A DNA stretch of 64,000 nt from Notolepis coatsorum (GCA_963971535.1 OZ020589.1:68735239-68799238), one strand, 5' to 3'; counted from the first letter of the stretch, positions 10,586 to 22,658 are shown. Numbers and translations are program-made. Notes: generated by a model from the sequence alone, not told the origin.

Positions 10586-11225
10586 CGTGCGTACGTGTGT
10601 CTGTCTCCCCCTCTGTGTGTACAGTATCTGCATGTGTGTTTGTGCCCTTAATGTCCCGGAAAGGTATGGAATGCACTGTTATTTTTTTTCTTTCATGCAT
10701 GGAGGGAACCAAGCCTCAATTGGCCTGAGCCAACCTTCCACTGTGACTGGATGGCTGCCACGATAACCGTCTCCTATAGGCCATTATAGGAGGAGGAGCC
10801 ATAAAGTATGTTGATGGCTCTCATTCTCTTAACTTCTCTTCTATTCCCTTTCTTCTCACCGACAGACAACGTTGCCCTCACCTCCTCACCTCATGCCCCA
10901 GGACAGTTCCAAGGTTTTAATTCTAGTTCAGATAATCTAGCACTGCTAAAATATGAACCTCATTTGGATATAAGAGCTCACGTAAGCATTTTATGGCCTC
11001 ATAAAATCAGAGCCCAACATTGTCACAGATTCTAGATCCCCAACGACATTCTTTGGTTTTGTGATTCATAGCTTTAGGAGAGAGTGGTGCATGTTCCCAA
11101 ATACTGAACTGTCCTGGGGCACAGGAATACATTATGTTCTTCAAATGGGTGGCGTTCCCTATATGACCTATATAACTATAACTACATGCGTAATAGGGGA
11201 AATAAATTAAATACATTTGATAACA
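9860..11225. other. No recognised gene; microsatellites and a small inverted repeat
   Basis: Holds a GT/GC-rich microsatellite at about 10540-10620. A separated pair of inverse words, CCCCAGGACAGTTC near 10894 and GAACTGTCCTGGGG near 11106, may be ends of an old foldback element. I see nothing else. Confidence 0.4.
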
Positions 11226-11367
11226 ACAGACTGGCCGCGGGTGGCGTAGGTTTGGTTGAGGACACCATGGCTCACGAGACCTTTTGATAGCAGGATAGAC
11301 GTTTTTTCATACCACAACACAATAATACACAAGACACCACAGGACAGTACTTCAACAATAATAACTA

Positions 11368-11835
11368 AGGCGGCTGGGTGGCGTAGCGGAGATTGCGCTC
11401 GTCACCAATGCAAGAGACTCCGGTCTCGAATCCCGGTGTCAGCATTGCCTGCGGCTTGGGCCAGTCGTCATACTATCTCAATTGACAGAGGTAGCGGGTG
11501 GAAGTCGATGGGTGGGGATTGGATGTTGTGGACAGCGACTCCTACAGGTCGGTTGGGTGACGCCTGCACAGCAGAGACAGGAAGTATCGGGGGCAGCGTG
11601 AGCCTCCCACGCGTTACTCCTCACCACTAAGAGTCCGTGCTGTCTGGTGAAAAGATGCGACAGGCTGCCTCCTCGTGTACCGGAGGGGACACGTCATGCA
11701 AGGCTTCTATCCTCACTACAGCCGACCAGTGGGAGGCATAGTCTAGCAACGTTCAAGACAGGCGAGGGGAGAATTGGCAATACGAAATTGGGATGGGAGA
11801 AAAATAAGGAGAAAAAGTGGATAAAAAAAAATAAT
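11368..11835 (+). mobile_element. Full-length ~470-bp tRNA-derived SINE with 11-bp TSD
   Basis: Same family as 3112-3599. Head with GGGTGGCGTAGCGG (A-box region) and GGTCTCGAATCCCGG (B-box), then the shared body blocks GTGGACAGCGACTCCTAC and GTGAAAAGATGCGACAGG, and an end of GGAGAAAAAGTGG plus A-run. Flanked by AATAATAACTA at 11357-11367 and 11836-11846. Here the B-box is closer to a canonical tRNA sequence than in the first copy. Confidence 0.85.
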
Positions 11836-12247
11836 AATAATAACTACAATAACGACAAGACAATCAGAAATTATGAAAATAATAATAAATACAGAATATA
11901 AAAACATAGAAATATAAAAATGTAATTAAATTATATTATTACAGACACCACAAAAGACAATTCCTCCCCCACTCCCACCCCAGGACCCCTCAGGACCAGC
12001 ACCCCGATCCTGCTTCGCTGCTAGATCATGGCTTTAACTTTCTCTGCCGCTGAGACCCACAGTTCAATGCTGGGTTGTCCAGGCAACCCCAATCACACAT
12101 GCAGTAGAGATCTCCATATAAATGACCTGGTCAGGGAGTCTCTTGACATTGTTCACATAGGTGAGGAAAGGCCATCTAGTAGTGAACTTCTCGGAGGAGT
12201 GCAAACTTGATTTTCTCTCATTTGATAAAAAAACATCATGTCTTACT

Positions 12248-13167
12248 TAGAGCTGCCGCGGTTACCGCGGTATCGCCGTTACATCACGCCCACCGCAGAG
12301 TTTAGCTGAATACCGCATCACTGCTGTTTTTTATAATAATACTCTCAACCAAAGCAACAGAACAATTTTGATTGACAGTCGATTCTGCCAATTACGTCAC
12401 ACCGCTTGCACCCGCCTCTGCTGTTACCACCAATCGGCAAGCGCTTATTCGTTTTTTACTTCCTGAATGTCAGCCATTGATCAGAGCTCACAACAAGGCA
12501 GCTCCCCGCCGGAGTGGACTACCATCGCTCCTCAGGAGTACTAAACGAGGCATAATGATTTTACTGCAACGAATGTTATAATAAAAGCCCTTCGTTCTAT
12601 ACACTTGTCTGATTGAAAACTTTATTAACAGACCGCAGAATGGGCACAACTCAGCAAGCTCTGAGCAAAGAAAGGAACTGAGATATGAATTGAGTAATGC
12701 TTGCCTTGCTATGGTCCGGTAAATACGCTGATGTTATTGAACGTGTAACTATATAACGTTAATGCCACAAAACGAATGCCTTTGTTAATCATAAGTAGTA
12801 ACTTTATAATAATAATAATAATAAGAAGAAGAAGAAAGGGTCGGGGGGGTAACCGCCGGGCTCTACCACCCCTGCTCGCGACACCGAGTGAACGGCGCAC
12901 GACCAGAGGGGAGACTTCGAATCAGTCTTTCACTTTCAATAACGAATGCGTGCTTGCCGAATCCCAAACAATATTCATGCTGCAAAGTCATCCTCTAAAG
13001 ATATACATTTAGACTAGAGGATTATGCTATAAAGAGTAGACTACTACTACTACTAAAAAAAAAAAAAATGCATTCAAATTTTTTTTGTTTTGTTGCGGTA
13101 ACCGCAGCGGTAGGAAATATTTCGCAAATTTGTGCGGTAAGGAAAACATCAATACCGCAGCAGCCCT
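12248..13167. mobile_element. hAT-type non-autonomous element (0.92 kb)
   Basis: Left end TAGAGCTGCCGCGGTTACC, right end with ACCGCAGCAGCCCTC, both followed inward by GCGGTAACCGC-type words. Flanks share CTTACT (12242-12247 and 13168-13173), probably the remains of an 8-bp duplication. A short minus-strand LINE tail fragment (about 12609-12647) is embedded. No transposase frame was recognised. Confidence 0.6.
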
Positions 13168-13574
13168 CTTACTACCAGGAAGCTGGTGATGGGAGACCAG
13201 GTGATTTCCAAGCTAAAAGGACCCTCCTCCTTGCTATAAAAATCAATAACATCTAATTGTTAGTGCAAAACCTAGATTTCGGGGACTCCAAAGATGGCTA
13301 TCAAAGGACATGGATGCAGACCCATTTCCAGGATATCGGACAGGTATTTAAAGAAAGTGAAAGTAACCTAAGTGAAAACGAAAAGGCTTCAATTGCCAAA
13401 TCAAGCAAACAGTAGGGGCTCAAAGGGCAACCTTTAAAAGTACCCTGTGAAAGAGCGAAATAGTCTGACAGCATGTCGTTGGTACAGACTCATGCCTGGG
13501 GATTAGTATACAGAAGGTGAATCCAAGCGACAAAGCGGTCACCAAAGCCAAATTTACTCTACCCTGTACAATTT
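13168..13574. other. No recognised feature
   Basis: Nothing recognised between the hAT element and the L2 fragment. Confidence 0.4.
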
Positions 13575-13717
13575 TATAGAAATGAAGATGGCATGCCACC
13601 CAAAATTCTCAGCAACTTCTATAGAAGTACGGTTGAGAGTGTCCTTACCAGCTCAATCACGGTCTGGTATGGAAACTACACTGCTAAGGAGAGGAAGGTA
13701 TTCCAGCGTGGAATGCG
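13575..13717 (+). pseudogene. L2 LINE reverse transcriptase fragment
   Basis: Encodes PPKILSNFYRSTVESVL followed by SSITVWYGNYTAKERKVFQR, the thumb-side segment of L2 polymerases. It passes without a gap into a fragment of a different LINE at 13718. Confidence 0.75.
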
Positions 13718-13997
13718 TGGGCCTGGTCTACAAGATACACTACACGACTAAGGTACCCATGTACATGTCAAAATACTTCCCAAAGGTCAGTGAATACCAC
13801 GATCACAACACCAGAGGGAGCTCCACAAATCATGTTAAACCCAGATTCGGCTCAAACAAGGGACTAAACACGTTTCGCAATTATGCCACATCAATGTGAA
13901 ACGCCCTACCCACAGCTGTAAAGGAATGTAAATTACTACCCACTTTCAAAACCACTCTCAAAGAGCATCTACGGGAGACTGCAATTCCAAACTGACT
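13718..13997 (+). pseudogene. CR1/Jockey-type LINE, C-terminal fragment
   Basis: Matches the end of the polymerase frame seen at 18169, 28230 and 41514: GLVYKIHYTTKVPMYMSKYF, NTRGSSTNHVKPRFG, and a terminal ALPTAVKEC segment. An in-frame TGA replaces the Trp of TSMWNALP at about 13897. Only about 280 bp remain. Confidence 0.85.
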
Positions 13998-14212
13998 AAT
14001 ATACTTATTAGAAGGCTGTGTGTGTGCATAATGTGTATACAAGTTGAAGGTTATGTGTAGAGAGAGAGCGAGAGAGGTAGTGTGTATTTGGCATGTGTGT
14101 GTTAGCAAGAGAGAGAGAAAGAGAGACGTGTGTTGGTAAATTTCCCTGTCAGAATATATTATACCTTATCGCTACATTCTCTATAATCTCTACCAAATAC
14201 TTTTGTTTTAGT

Positions 14213-14434
14213 GATACATGTAGCAGCTTGCATATGTCTAAACAGACAGATAATATTAATGATTTATTCACTTTGAATACCAAAAAGGAGGAGTCTGTCA
14301 CACCAATGAGTCTAGGTGCTGCCCTTCCTGAGATAAACCAAACTCTGTGTATAAATGAATTAAACGGGGCACATCACCAAAAACCAATAGTGATCTATTT
14401 TGCACATAATCTCATACATATCTCAAAACTGTAA
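14213..14434 (+). CDS. Unrecognised open frame, possible terminal exon
   Basis: After a pyrimidine-rich stretch ending TACTTTTGTTTTAG, a possible splice acceptor, a frame of about 73 codons runs to TAA... at 14432-14434. Its composition is not repeat-like and includes SLHMSKQTDNINDLFTLNTK and INELNGAHHQKPIVIYF. I do not recognise a domain. It lies between LINE debris and a foldback element, so chance openness is quite possible. Confidence 0.18.
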   Translation, partial: DTCSSLHMSKQTDNINDLFTLNTKKEESVTPMSLGAALPEINQTLCINELNGAHHQKPIVIYFAHNLIHISKL

Positions 14435-14666
14435 ACAGTTTTGTACACATTAATTTAGTTTGACAATTATTGAGAATGAATGAGTATGTCCTCCAGTGAT
14501 GTCGCAGGAAGACACTGGATCCTTGTGTTGTGTTAATTACAGCTCAATGAAATTATTGGAGATGGAAAATAAAAAACAAGGATTCAGTGTCCTCCGATGA
14601 CATCCCTAGAGGACAATTCTCAATAACTGTCAAGCTAAATTAATGTTTAAAACGGCAAAACTGTTT
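14433..14666. mobile_element. Foldback (inverted-repeat) element, 234 bp
   Basis: The arms at 14433-14525 and 14577-14666 are imperfect reverse complements over about 90 bp. Shared blocks include AAACAGTTTTG, CATTAATTTAG, TTATTGAGAAT and GGATCCTTG/CAAGGATTC. The spacer is about 50 bp. It is non-coding, and no clear TSD was found. Confidence 0.7.
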
Positions 14667-15300
14667 CTCTGATCTCAACCCTAGCCAAGCTTAACTCATT
14701 CCCTGCCAACAACGAGTATACTCGTTATTGGTAGGGATGGGTACCGAATTCGTTACTTTTAAAAAGGTACCTACCGAAACATGTCGGTACTACCGTGTAT
14801 CGATTCACGTGAGCTCCAACGGTGCCAACGGTAATAATAATTAAAAAAAAGAAGAAGTCAGATGACGCAAAATGAAACTGCACGTTAATGTCAACGGCAC
14901 AATACATGTTTTCAAACTCTTTGGGTGTTTGCAATTCATGGGGAGTGTATATGTCTCTGATATCTTACAGTACAGTACAGTGGGCACTGGGCAGGTTGTT
15001 AGAAAGTGTAGCTCAGTTTCCACCTCTGCTCTTGAAACACTACTCCAAACTTCCACTCCTCTCGAAACTTTCTTTTGTTATGTGCTCGCGCTGCCGTGGT
15101 GGGTTTTCTCTTTAGCGGTCGGCTTACTCCTTCCATAGTTTCACATATTTGTAACCCATTTAACGTTATTAAGCTAACGTTAGCTAATCGTCGGACATAA
15201 CGTTAGCTCCCTAGGCTACACTACAGTGCAAGCGGAGTCAGGACAGAAGAGTAGTGGATGTGACGTCGGTAAACAAGCCACAAATTAGGCTGTTATGTAA

Positions 15301-16453
15301 GGCCATGGTTAGACTAGTGTATTTGTGGCGTTTTTTTATACATTTTTGAATACGTTTCATGTCCCTATTACACAGAAATGCGTTTTTTGGTGTTTTTTTG
15401 TGGATACGGCTGAAACGCAAAATTGTGTTTGCGTTTGAGAAACGCTAAAAAACGTGCAGACAACAGCGTGTAGTCTGCATGAGCCGTTGTTGCGAAAACG
15501 CCCATGCGCAGTAGATACCATCTGCGTGCCCTTCCGGTGACAGAGAGCTGTCCCAAACCAAATAGCTGCAGCTACTATGTGTTGTCAAGTTATTGTTATA
15601 AGGACCCCAGTCCAAGCTACAACAGTCTGCATTCCCTTAACAATTGTTTGTATTGAGCCGTATTGTATTGTACCCATATGCAATATGTTAAATAAAGTTT
15701 ACATCCATTCATTCTGCTAGCATTACCGATTGGCACTGCCACTGGATAACATGAGCTAGTGTTAGCTATCAAACCCCGTTAGCTCAAAGCTCCTCTTTCA
15801 ACTTAACAAGCATTAAACAAAATGGCCCAGTCATCTATTCACCTTTGTTTAATACACAGCGTTGTCTCTAATGTTATCTAACCACTGATAGCTCCCGATA
15901 TCATCAGTTTGGTGCTGGCTAAGTAGCGTGAGCTAACGTTAGCTTCTAGCCACAATGCTATACTGTTATAATGGCAAATTCCATTGATGTTAGCATGCAG
16001 CTAACAATGCTACCGATCGTTTTTTAGACTAAACTATCCGCTCTTGGTGGTCACTTGTGTTGATGTTAGTTTTGTTTCATCAACAAATGACAGGCAGAAC
16101 ACACAGTGAATGTATCCGTTTTGTTTATTGCACTTTTATTAGGCTTTGCTGAAAAATAATTGCTGCATTGAGTAAATAGGCAAGATGGTGGCGCGGCATA
16201 GGCGCCTGCCTTATTGACATTTTCTTTGCTGGAGCTTCCAGGAAGTGTATTGGCACATTCAAGTTCTGATTGGTTGAAATTGCCTTCATGTTTGCCACCT
16301 ACTGCCACCTACTGCTTTGGCAGTGTACTACATCAGTGTGCTCGGGTGACAAAAACGAAAAAAAAAACGAAAGTGTGACTCGAGGCGCACGACGTCGCGG
16401 CGAAACGCATATGACAATGCTACGAAAATTAAACGAAAGGTGTAACCGCACCC
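15301..16453 (+). mobile_element. Harbinger-like element, copy C (1.15 kb)
   Basis: Begins GGCCATGGTTAGACTAGTG and ends GGTGTAACCGCACCC, with TAA on both flanks (15298-15300 and 16454-16456). The interior includes the LINE tail with AATAAA at about 15580-15720 and the CGTTAGCTAACGTTAGC-rich middle common to the family. No transposase frame. Confidence 0.85.
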
Positions 16454-16456
16454 TAA

Positions 16457-16536
16457 GACCAAAACACACCGCAGAGCAGGTCTTCTCCAAAGCGGGGGAC
16501 ACAGTGAGTGTGGAGCGAAAAGAACTGCTAGAATAC
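16457..16536 (+). pseudogene. hAT transposase C-terminal dimerisation fragment
   Basis: The frame reads EQVFSKAGDTVSVERKELLE. The FSKAGD-type block followed by a basic stretch is the signature of the hAT dimerisation domain near the transposase C terminus. It sits between Harbinger-like copies C and D and belongs to the surrounding hAT element. The frame is cut by copy D and continues for only about 11 residues beyond it before a stop. Confidence 0.65.
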
Positions 16537-16539
16537 TCA

Positions 16540-17655
16540 GGGGCCAGTTAGACTAGTGTTTTTGTGGTCGTTTTTTGAATAAGTTTGAATACGTTTCATG
16601 TCCCTTTTACACAGAAATGCGTTTTTTTGCGGATACGCTGAAAACGCTAAATTGTGTTTTCCGTTTTTGAGCAGCGCCAAAACTCGCCGACAACAGTCGT
16701 GTAGCCTTCACGGAGCCGTTGTTGCGAAAACGCCCATGCGCAGTAGATACCATCTGCGTGCCCTTCTGGTGACAGCAGAGCTGTCCCAAATAGCTGCAGC
16801 TACCATGTGTTGTCAAGTTATTGTTATAAGGACCCCAGTCCAAGCTACAACAGTCTGCATTCCCTTAACAATTGTTTGTATTGAGCCGTATTGTATTGTA
16901 CCCATATGCAATATGTTAAATAAAGTTTACATCCATTAATTCTGCTAGCATTACCGATTGGTTGGCTAACATGAGCTAGCGTTAGCTATCAGACCCTGTT
17001 AGCTCAAAGCTCCTCTTTCAACTTAACAAGCATTAAACAAAATGGCCCAGTCATCTATTCACCTTTGTTTAATACACAGCGTTGTCTCTAATGTTATCTA
17101 ACTACTGATAGCTCCCGATATCATCAGTTTGGTGCTGGCTAAGTAGCGTGAGCTAACGTTAGCTTCTAGCCACAATGCTATACTGTTATAATGGCATTTT
17201 CCATTGACGTTAGCATGCAGCTAACAATGTAGCTACCAATCTTTTTTTAGACTAAACTATCCGCTCTTGGTGGGTCACTTGTGTTGATGTTAGTTTTGTT
17301 TCATCAACAAATGACAGGCAGAACACACAGTGAATGTATCCGTTTTGTTTATTGCACTTTTATTAGACTTTGCTGAAAAAGAATGGCTGCATTGGGTAAA
17401 TAGGCAAAAGATGGTGGCGCCCATAGGCGCCCGCCTTGTTGACATATTCTTTGCAGGAAGTGTATTGGCACATTCAAGTTCTGATTGGTTGAAATTGCCT
17501 TCATGTTCGCCACCTACTGCCACCTACTGCTTTGGCAGTGTACTACATCACTGTGCTCAGGTGACAAAAACGAAAGTGTGACTGTGTCCTGCTACGTTGC
17601 GGCGAAAACTCATCTGACAATGAAACGAAAACGAAACTAAGGTGAAACCCGCGCC
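16540..17655 (+). mobile_element. Harbinger-like element, copy D (1.12 kb)
   Basis: Same family as copy C, closely similar throughout, starting GGGGCCAGTTAGACTAGTG and ending GAAACCCGCGCC. The flanking triplet is TCA on both sides (16537-16539 and 17656-17658) rather than TAA. It contains the LINE tail at about 16820-16940. It lies only 86 bp from copy C. Confidence 0.8.
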
Positions 17656-17968
17656 TCAATCAGCAGCAGAGTAGTTCATTGCTGCTAGATTGTTTGTTTG
17701 TTTAATCAGTTGTAAAATAGTTTCATTTATCTGTTATTTAAATATATAGATGTGTATTTGACAATTTCTTTTATCAGCAGAATAGTTAATTGCTGCTAGA
17801 GTGGTTTGTTTACCCTTGTTCTATACTTGTTATTTTGTAAAATACAATACCTTTATTTATTTTGTATTTAAATATATAGATGTGTACATTTTAGTTAATT
17901 TGTAAAACATATTTCTTTAAATAAACATAACATTTATTTAAAGATGTGTGTGACTGTTTGATTGATTG

Positions 17969-19403
17969 ATTGAAAAGTTTATTAACAGATTGCAGAATGG
18001 GTACAGTACAGTACAGCTCAATACATACAATTGTTAAGGGGATGCAGACCAGAGAAAGACTTTCGTCTTGTTTACATCAGGGTCCCCCATTTTCAATTCA
18101 TCATAACATATATGACATACATGACATACAGATAGACAGTACTGCTACATCTATACATTTATGACATATCAGATTTGCAAATACAGTACGGTTTGTGATA
18201 CAAAAAGTGTCCAGAAGAAGTGTATATACATTTGACATAGAAACTGTACATTGGAGGAGGTTGGGTGGGTGGGGTTGGTGGGTGGGGGCTGTACATTGGA
18301 TGGGGGGGGGGGGGGGGGGGGGGGCACTGTACATTGGAATACTGACAAAGCCATACTTGGTAATTTACTGTACAACTGGGTTAAGACATTTGTAGGGGCC
18401 AGTTTCGAATTGCAGTCTCCCGTAGGTGTTCTTTGAGTGTTTTTGAAAGTGGGTAGTGATTCACATTCCTTTACAGCTTTGGGTAGGGCGTTCCACATTG
18501 ATGTGGCATAATTGCGAAACGCGTTTAGTCCCTTGTTTGAGCCGAATCTGGGTTTAACATGATTTGTGGAGCTCCCTCTGGTGTTGCGATCATGGTATTC
18601 ACTGACCTTTGGGAAGTATTTTGACATGTACATGGGTACCTTGGTCGCGTAGTGTATCTTGTAGACCAGGCCCATTGCAAGTTGCTGTACTCTGTCGTCT
18701 ACTCTAAGCCATCCTAGGTTGTCAAAGTGGGCCGGGGTGAGGTGGGTTCTAGGAGTCAGGTCAAGCAGTAGTCTGACTAGCTTGTTTTGAGATGTTTGTA
18801 ATTTGTTTTTTAGTGCCTTTGAGGTGCTTTGGTACCATGAGGTGCAAGCATAGTCGTAGTACCCTTGAATGAGTGCTCCTGCCAGAGTCTTCAGGGTATT
18901 CTTGTTTACCAGAGAGGAGATCCGGTACAAGAATCGAGTTCGTTGGTTGACTTTTTTTATTACATTGGATGCCATTTTGTCACAGGAAAGATTAGCCTCT
19001 AGGATGGAACCTAGGTAGGTAATTTCATCTTTCCTTGTGGCAATATTGTCACCCACTGTAACCGAGAAGCCGTCGGTCTTGCTGAGTTTGTTATTTGAAC
19101 CGAAGAGAATGGACTCCGTTTTGCCCATGTGTAATGATAGTTTGTTGTCGGCGAGCCATATGCAGATTTTGCCTAGTTCCGAGCTGAGGGCTTTTTCAAC
19201 CTGTAACTTGTTCTTGTCAGAGACCAGCAGGGCTGAGTCATCCGCAAACAGGAACAAGTTGCAGTCACAAGCTGACGACATGTCATTTGCATAAATTAGG
19301 AATAGTAGCGGTCCTAGTATGCTTCCTTGTGGAACACCACAGCTCACTGTGAGGGGGGGGGGGATAGGGTACCGTTTACCTCCACCATCTGTTCTCTCCC
19401 CTC
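17969..19403 (-). pseudogene. CR1/Jockey-type LINE, 5'-truncated, with reverse transcriptase
   Basis: Reading leftwards, the frame opens near GVPQGSILGPLLF (polymerase motif B region) and includes the catalytic FADDSALLVSD motif C. It continues through VNQRTRFLYRISSLVNK and YYDYACTSWYQ to the C-terminal GLNAFRNYATSMWNALP. The 3' UTR has G/C-rich tandem tracts (18240-18340), and the element ends in AATAAACTTTTCAATC(AATC)n. Missing: endonuclease and polymerase motifs 1-A. A poly-G run at 19352-19360 disrupts the frame at the 5' edge. Confidence 0.9.
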
Positions 19404-19416
19404 CAGGTAGGATATA

Positions 19417-19500
19417 TGTTCTAAATAAATAATAATAACCATTTGTATAGCACCTTTCATACAGGGGATTGTAGTTCAAAGTGCTTTACATCAGTAAGAT
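19417..19500 (-). mobile_element. L2-type LINE 3' end
   Basis: Reverse complement of the CACTTTGAACTAC, GTATGAAAGGTGCTATAC and ATAAT-repeat terminus seen at 45700-45825. Located just upstream of the LINE at 17969-19403, inside the hAT element. Confidence 0.6.
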
Positions 19501-19673
19501 GTAAATAATAATAAAGTAATAATAATATATTATTTATTTATTAATTAAGTTTGGAATTAAAAAATTTTTTACAACCGAGGTAGGTAGATTACATTTTTAG
19601 AGACTAAAGTACAGAAAAAAGGTACCGTTAGGTACCAGTACAAATGTGAAAGGTACCCATCCCTAGTTATTGG

Positions 19674-21725
19674 CCGCCAATCGTTGGACGCCAACAACGA
19701 GTATACTCGTTAATTGATAGTTATTTCTTTTATTCGCTATTTCCATTAGTTATCCATCCAGGCAGCCTGTGTTACCATAGGGAATGAGTCTGAGATTGCA
19801 AAAGTCCAATACCGCCGCCTGGTGGTACACGGCCGATGTTGCACTTCCTTTGGGACTCCGTGTATGGGGCTGTGCGTCGATGAAATTCCTCCGGGCGGAC
19901 TTTTCTAGTAACCTGGATCAAGGGCTTCACCCGATCGCATTGAATAGTTTTCGGGACCACCGATTCATTATGTCGTGTGCCAAATGGACATGGACATACG
20001 ATCTGCCAGATGGCAATCAAATAATTGGAATATTCTTTTTGGAATCCCACCGGCCACAGGTAAGAGCAATTTAACGTCAATTTCAGCTCGATTGTGCCTT
20101 GTTTTCATAGCCATCACCCTGATCAGCGTACGTTGTTGTACTAACGAATGCAGTTATTGACAATCAATTAATCAGAAACGACCCCCCCCCCCTTTCATGC
20201 ATTCATGATGGAACATTATATACCGATCATATGCATTTGAAATTTTTATTGTAGCGTGTATAGGGACGAAATGACAATGGATTAAGTATAATATACATCG
20301 TGGGCTATTACTAGTGTTACAAAGGGTCAGATTAAACCGAATATATATATTTATTACTTGAGATACCTTGTATAATATTTGTATATCGTCTGATATCCCT
20401 TGTATATTCTTTGTATATATACACGGAATATCCCTTTACCTAGGTACAAGCCAGACCATAATATTCGTTCTCCTATTGGACAGCGACCCCTAGGCGCCAA
20501 CGGCCATACCCCCAATGGCAAGTTCAAAGCCACCGCCAAGGCATGTCTCAACATGTCCAGGTTTGCGCAGTAATACGAGACAGAACTGAGGTTGGCACTA
20601 GATTATTCACCTTACGTATAAATACGTCGCAGGTGGATACAGCAGTAGAGTATCCTAAAAGTTGAAGCCTTCACCACGATACAACGTGCCGTGAAGTGGG
20701 CCTCTTTGCCCCTGAATAGAGCCTTGAGAACCGCGTGCGAATAGATAGCTAAAGTGTCAGAGTTTAACGCTGTATCGTCGTGTTCGACTTATTCTATTGT
20801 GAAGTAATAGTCTATTATTTATAGTGTATCGTGCAGCTACCGTTCTACAGTGACCAGCATTACCACCGGTTCGTCGTACCCCTAGCTAGTGCACTTATCC
20901 AGGCTGGGCGGCCTAAACTCGCGCCACCACCCGAGGAGTCCTAGACGAGAACCGTTGGATATGTACACCGGAGAACCTACACCGGCGAATGCAGAGCCTT
21001 TTCCGGCTGGATTATATTGCTTTGGTACTGTGGCTGCTGGAGCAGAGAACCGTCTACCCCACTGCTGTGTGGGATCTACCCTGTGAGGAGCACCATCGAG
21101 CCCGCCTCTAGGACCACAGAGGCTGGCTAGCTTTCATCCATGCTGTCGTGCATACTGGAGTATAGCTGTTGCTTTGTCTACGGACCAAGGGAGTATTGCA
21201 CTGGCTCCTGTATCTGGAGCCTCGTTATTCCGCGTTGATCCAGACTTTGCTCCCGAACATTCCTCTACCCTGCCGGCCTACAACCGGAGGGAACCCCCTA
21301 GTGTCTCCAGCTGACTACGAGTGTACCTTATGTAATTCTTATGCTACAGGTGGCGTCAGTTATACCCATCTTACTATTCTCATGGACTTACGCTCTTGAC
21401 CTACTTTAAGTGTTCTTCGCCTTACAAGCGCAATCATAATTCTCAATCTGTAACCTACCGTTGCTGCTCTAATAATAAATACCTCTAACTAGAACTTTCT
21501 TTGTCATTGCCGTGTTCTTGTGTGGGTGTTCACCAGATATACCATGTACTGTATGGCCAGTAATTAAAGTACATAACTAAGTAGTGGTTTAATGATACCA
21601 TACTCGCAATACAGTCAGGGAATTGTACCCCTCAGTTACAACTAGCCTCCCAGGAATTACCCTAAACCACTCTAAAACCATACTTATATTCACCACGGTA
21701 TAAAACGGGAATGTATGGATGGATT
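19674..21725. repeat. TTAA-type repeat family X, copy interrupted by a hAT element and a solo LTR
   Basis: Before insertion of the 4.9-kb hAT, the sequence around 14691-14731 (TTAACTCATTCCCTGCC) joined 19674 onward. Homology to 2425-2780 runs over 19722-20065. After the solo LTR (20315-21640), 21648-21722 matches 31915-31998, with shared ACGGTATAAAACGGGAATGT or close variants. AACAACGAGTATACTCGTT occurs on both sides of the hAT insertion. The right end is not defined. Confidence 0.45.
20315..21640 (+). mobile_element. Solo LTR (1326 bp) with 5-bp TSD
   Basis: Starts TGTTACAAAGGGTCAG and ends CTCAGTTACA, with ACTAG on both flanks (20310-20314 and 21641-21645). AATAAA lies near 21474. A reverse-oriented sister is at 34818-36245. 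No internal coding region or second LTR adjoins it, so it is probably the product of recombination between the two LTRs of an LTR retrotransposon. Confidence 0.85.
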
Positions 21726-22650
21726 TTTTTTTATTTTTCACATCTTGAACGATAGATACTCGATGTCAAATGGGCAAGGTGAGTGACTAAGGTAATTAGG
21801 TGTAATGGATTTATGTGACCATGGGGTGGCGCTTCCGTTTATATAAGCGTCAGGTACATTGTAAGAGGTAGGAGTTTGACCCGGAAAGGGCAATGGTTTT
21901 TGACCGCACGACGCAACACGCAGGTTAACGCAGGTCACTGTTTTGAACACGCCGCAGGGCGAAATGTTTGTAGATAATTAGTTATTGTATTCATTATTTA
22001 ATCAGTTTTAACCCTTAGGGGTCACGCTGGAGCTTTGAACCCGTCGGCGGACAACAAAAGAATTAGAATCCCTCTTAAATGCTCAAAAAGGACATATTTT
22101 CAGAAATCGATAAAAATAGAAAAATGGCCATTTCTAGTGCTTTGACATATAAGGTATACGTCCCCCAACTTGCTAAACCTAATACGACTTGTAAATACGT
22201 TTAATTCTTGCTAGATGGTATGATTGTAATAATCTCCATTTGCGATAAGAACTACATCGCGTCACGAAACGCACATACATGGACGCGCGCACACACAAAC
22301 AGCGCATAGGTGTTAATCACTGAGTGATCTAATATGCATATTCTTCAGCGCGAGAGGGGGGGGGGGTTGTGTTTCTCACTGTCTGTCGTTGATAATATAA
22401 TCTGAAGAGGTCCTGCATTATTATTATTATTATCATTCTCGAGAATACACGGGACCCGACGGAACGTTAATTTATGTATTAAAAGTAGTCTTTGCTTTTC
22501 ATCCTCGCCCGTGTATATACCCACGTCGCGCTAAAACAACATAAACTACTGTATGGCAGAGACAGAGTGCGTGTGTGTACGAGTTATGAGTTATCTCGCA
22601 GTTCATTCAAGCGCGCATCACGGTGATGACAGCTCTCTAGAGTAGAAAGG
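21726..22650. other. No recognised gene
   Basis: Probably the remainder of repeat family X followed by unrecognised sequence. Contains a G-run near 22360 and a TTA microsatellite near 22420. Confidence 0.35.
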
Positions 22651-22658
22651 TGCGCTCA

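Larger units (their letters stand above)
14732..19665. mobile_element. 4.9-kb hAT element carrying nested insertions
   Basis: Left end TAGGGATGGGTACCGAATTC, right end GGTACCCATCCCTA, and GTTATTGG on both flanks (14724-14731 and 19666-19673). It includes a transposase C-terminal remnant (16457-16536), two Harbinger-like copies (15301-16453, 16540-17655), a minus-strand LINE (17969-19403) and a LINE tail. Removing these leaves roughly 1.2 kb of hAT sequence, so most transposase coding is already lost. Confidence 0.85.

Noticed and set aside
15150-17240. Telomere-like or regulatory repeats made of GTTAGCTAACGTTAGC words
   Set aside because: The words are scattered within transposons, are not in tandem arrays, and are common in fish repeats.
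18101-18400. Proline-rich C-terminal extension of the reverse transcriptase frame
   Set aside because: The extension is 3' UTR read through G/C runs. The native C terminus is near NALPKAVKECESL.
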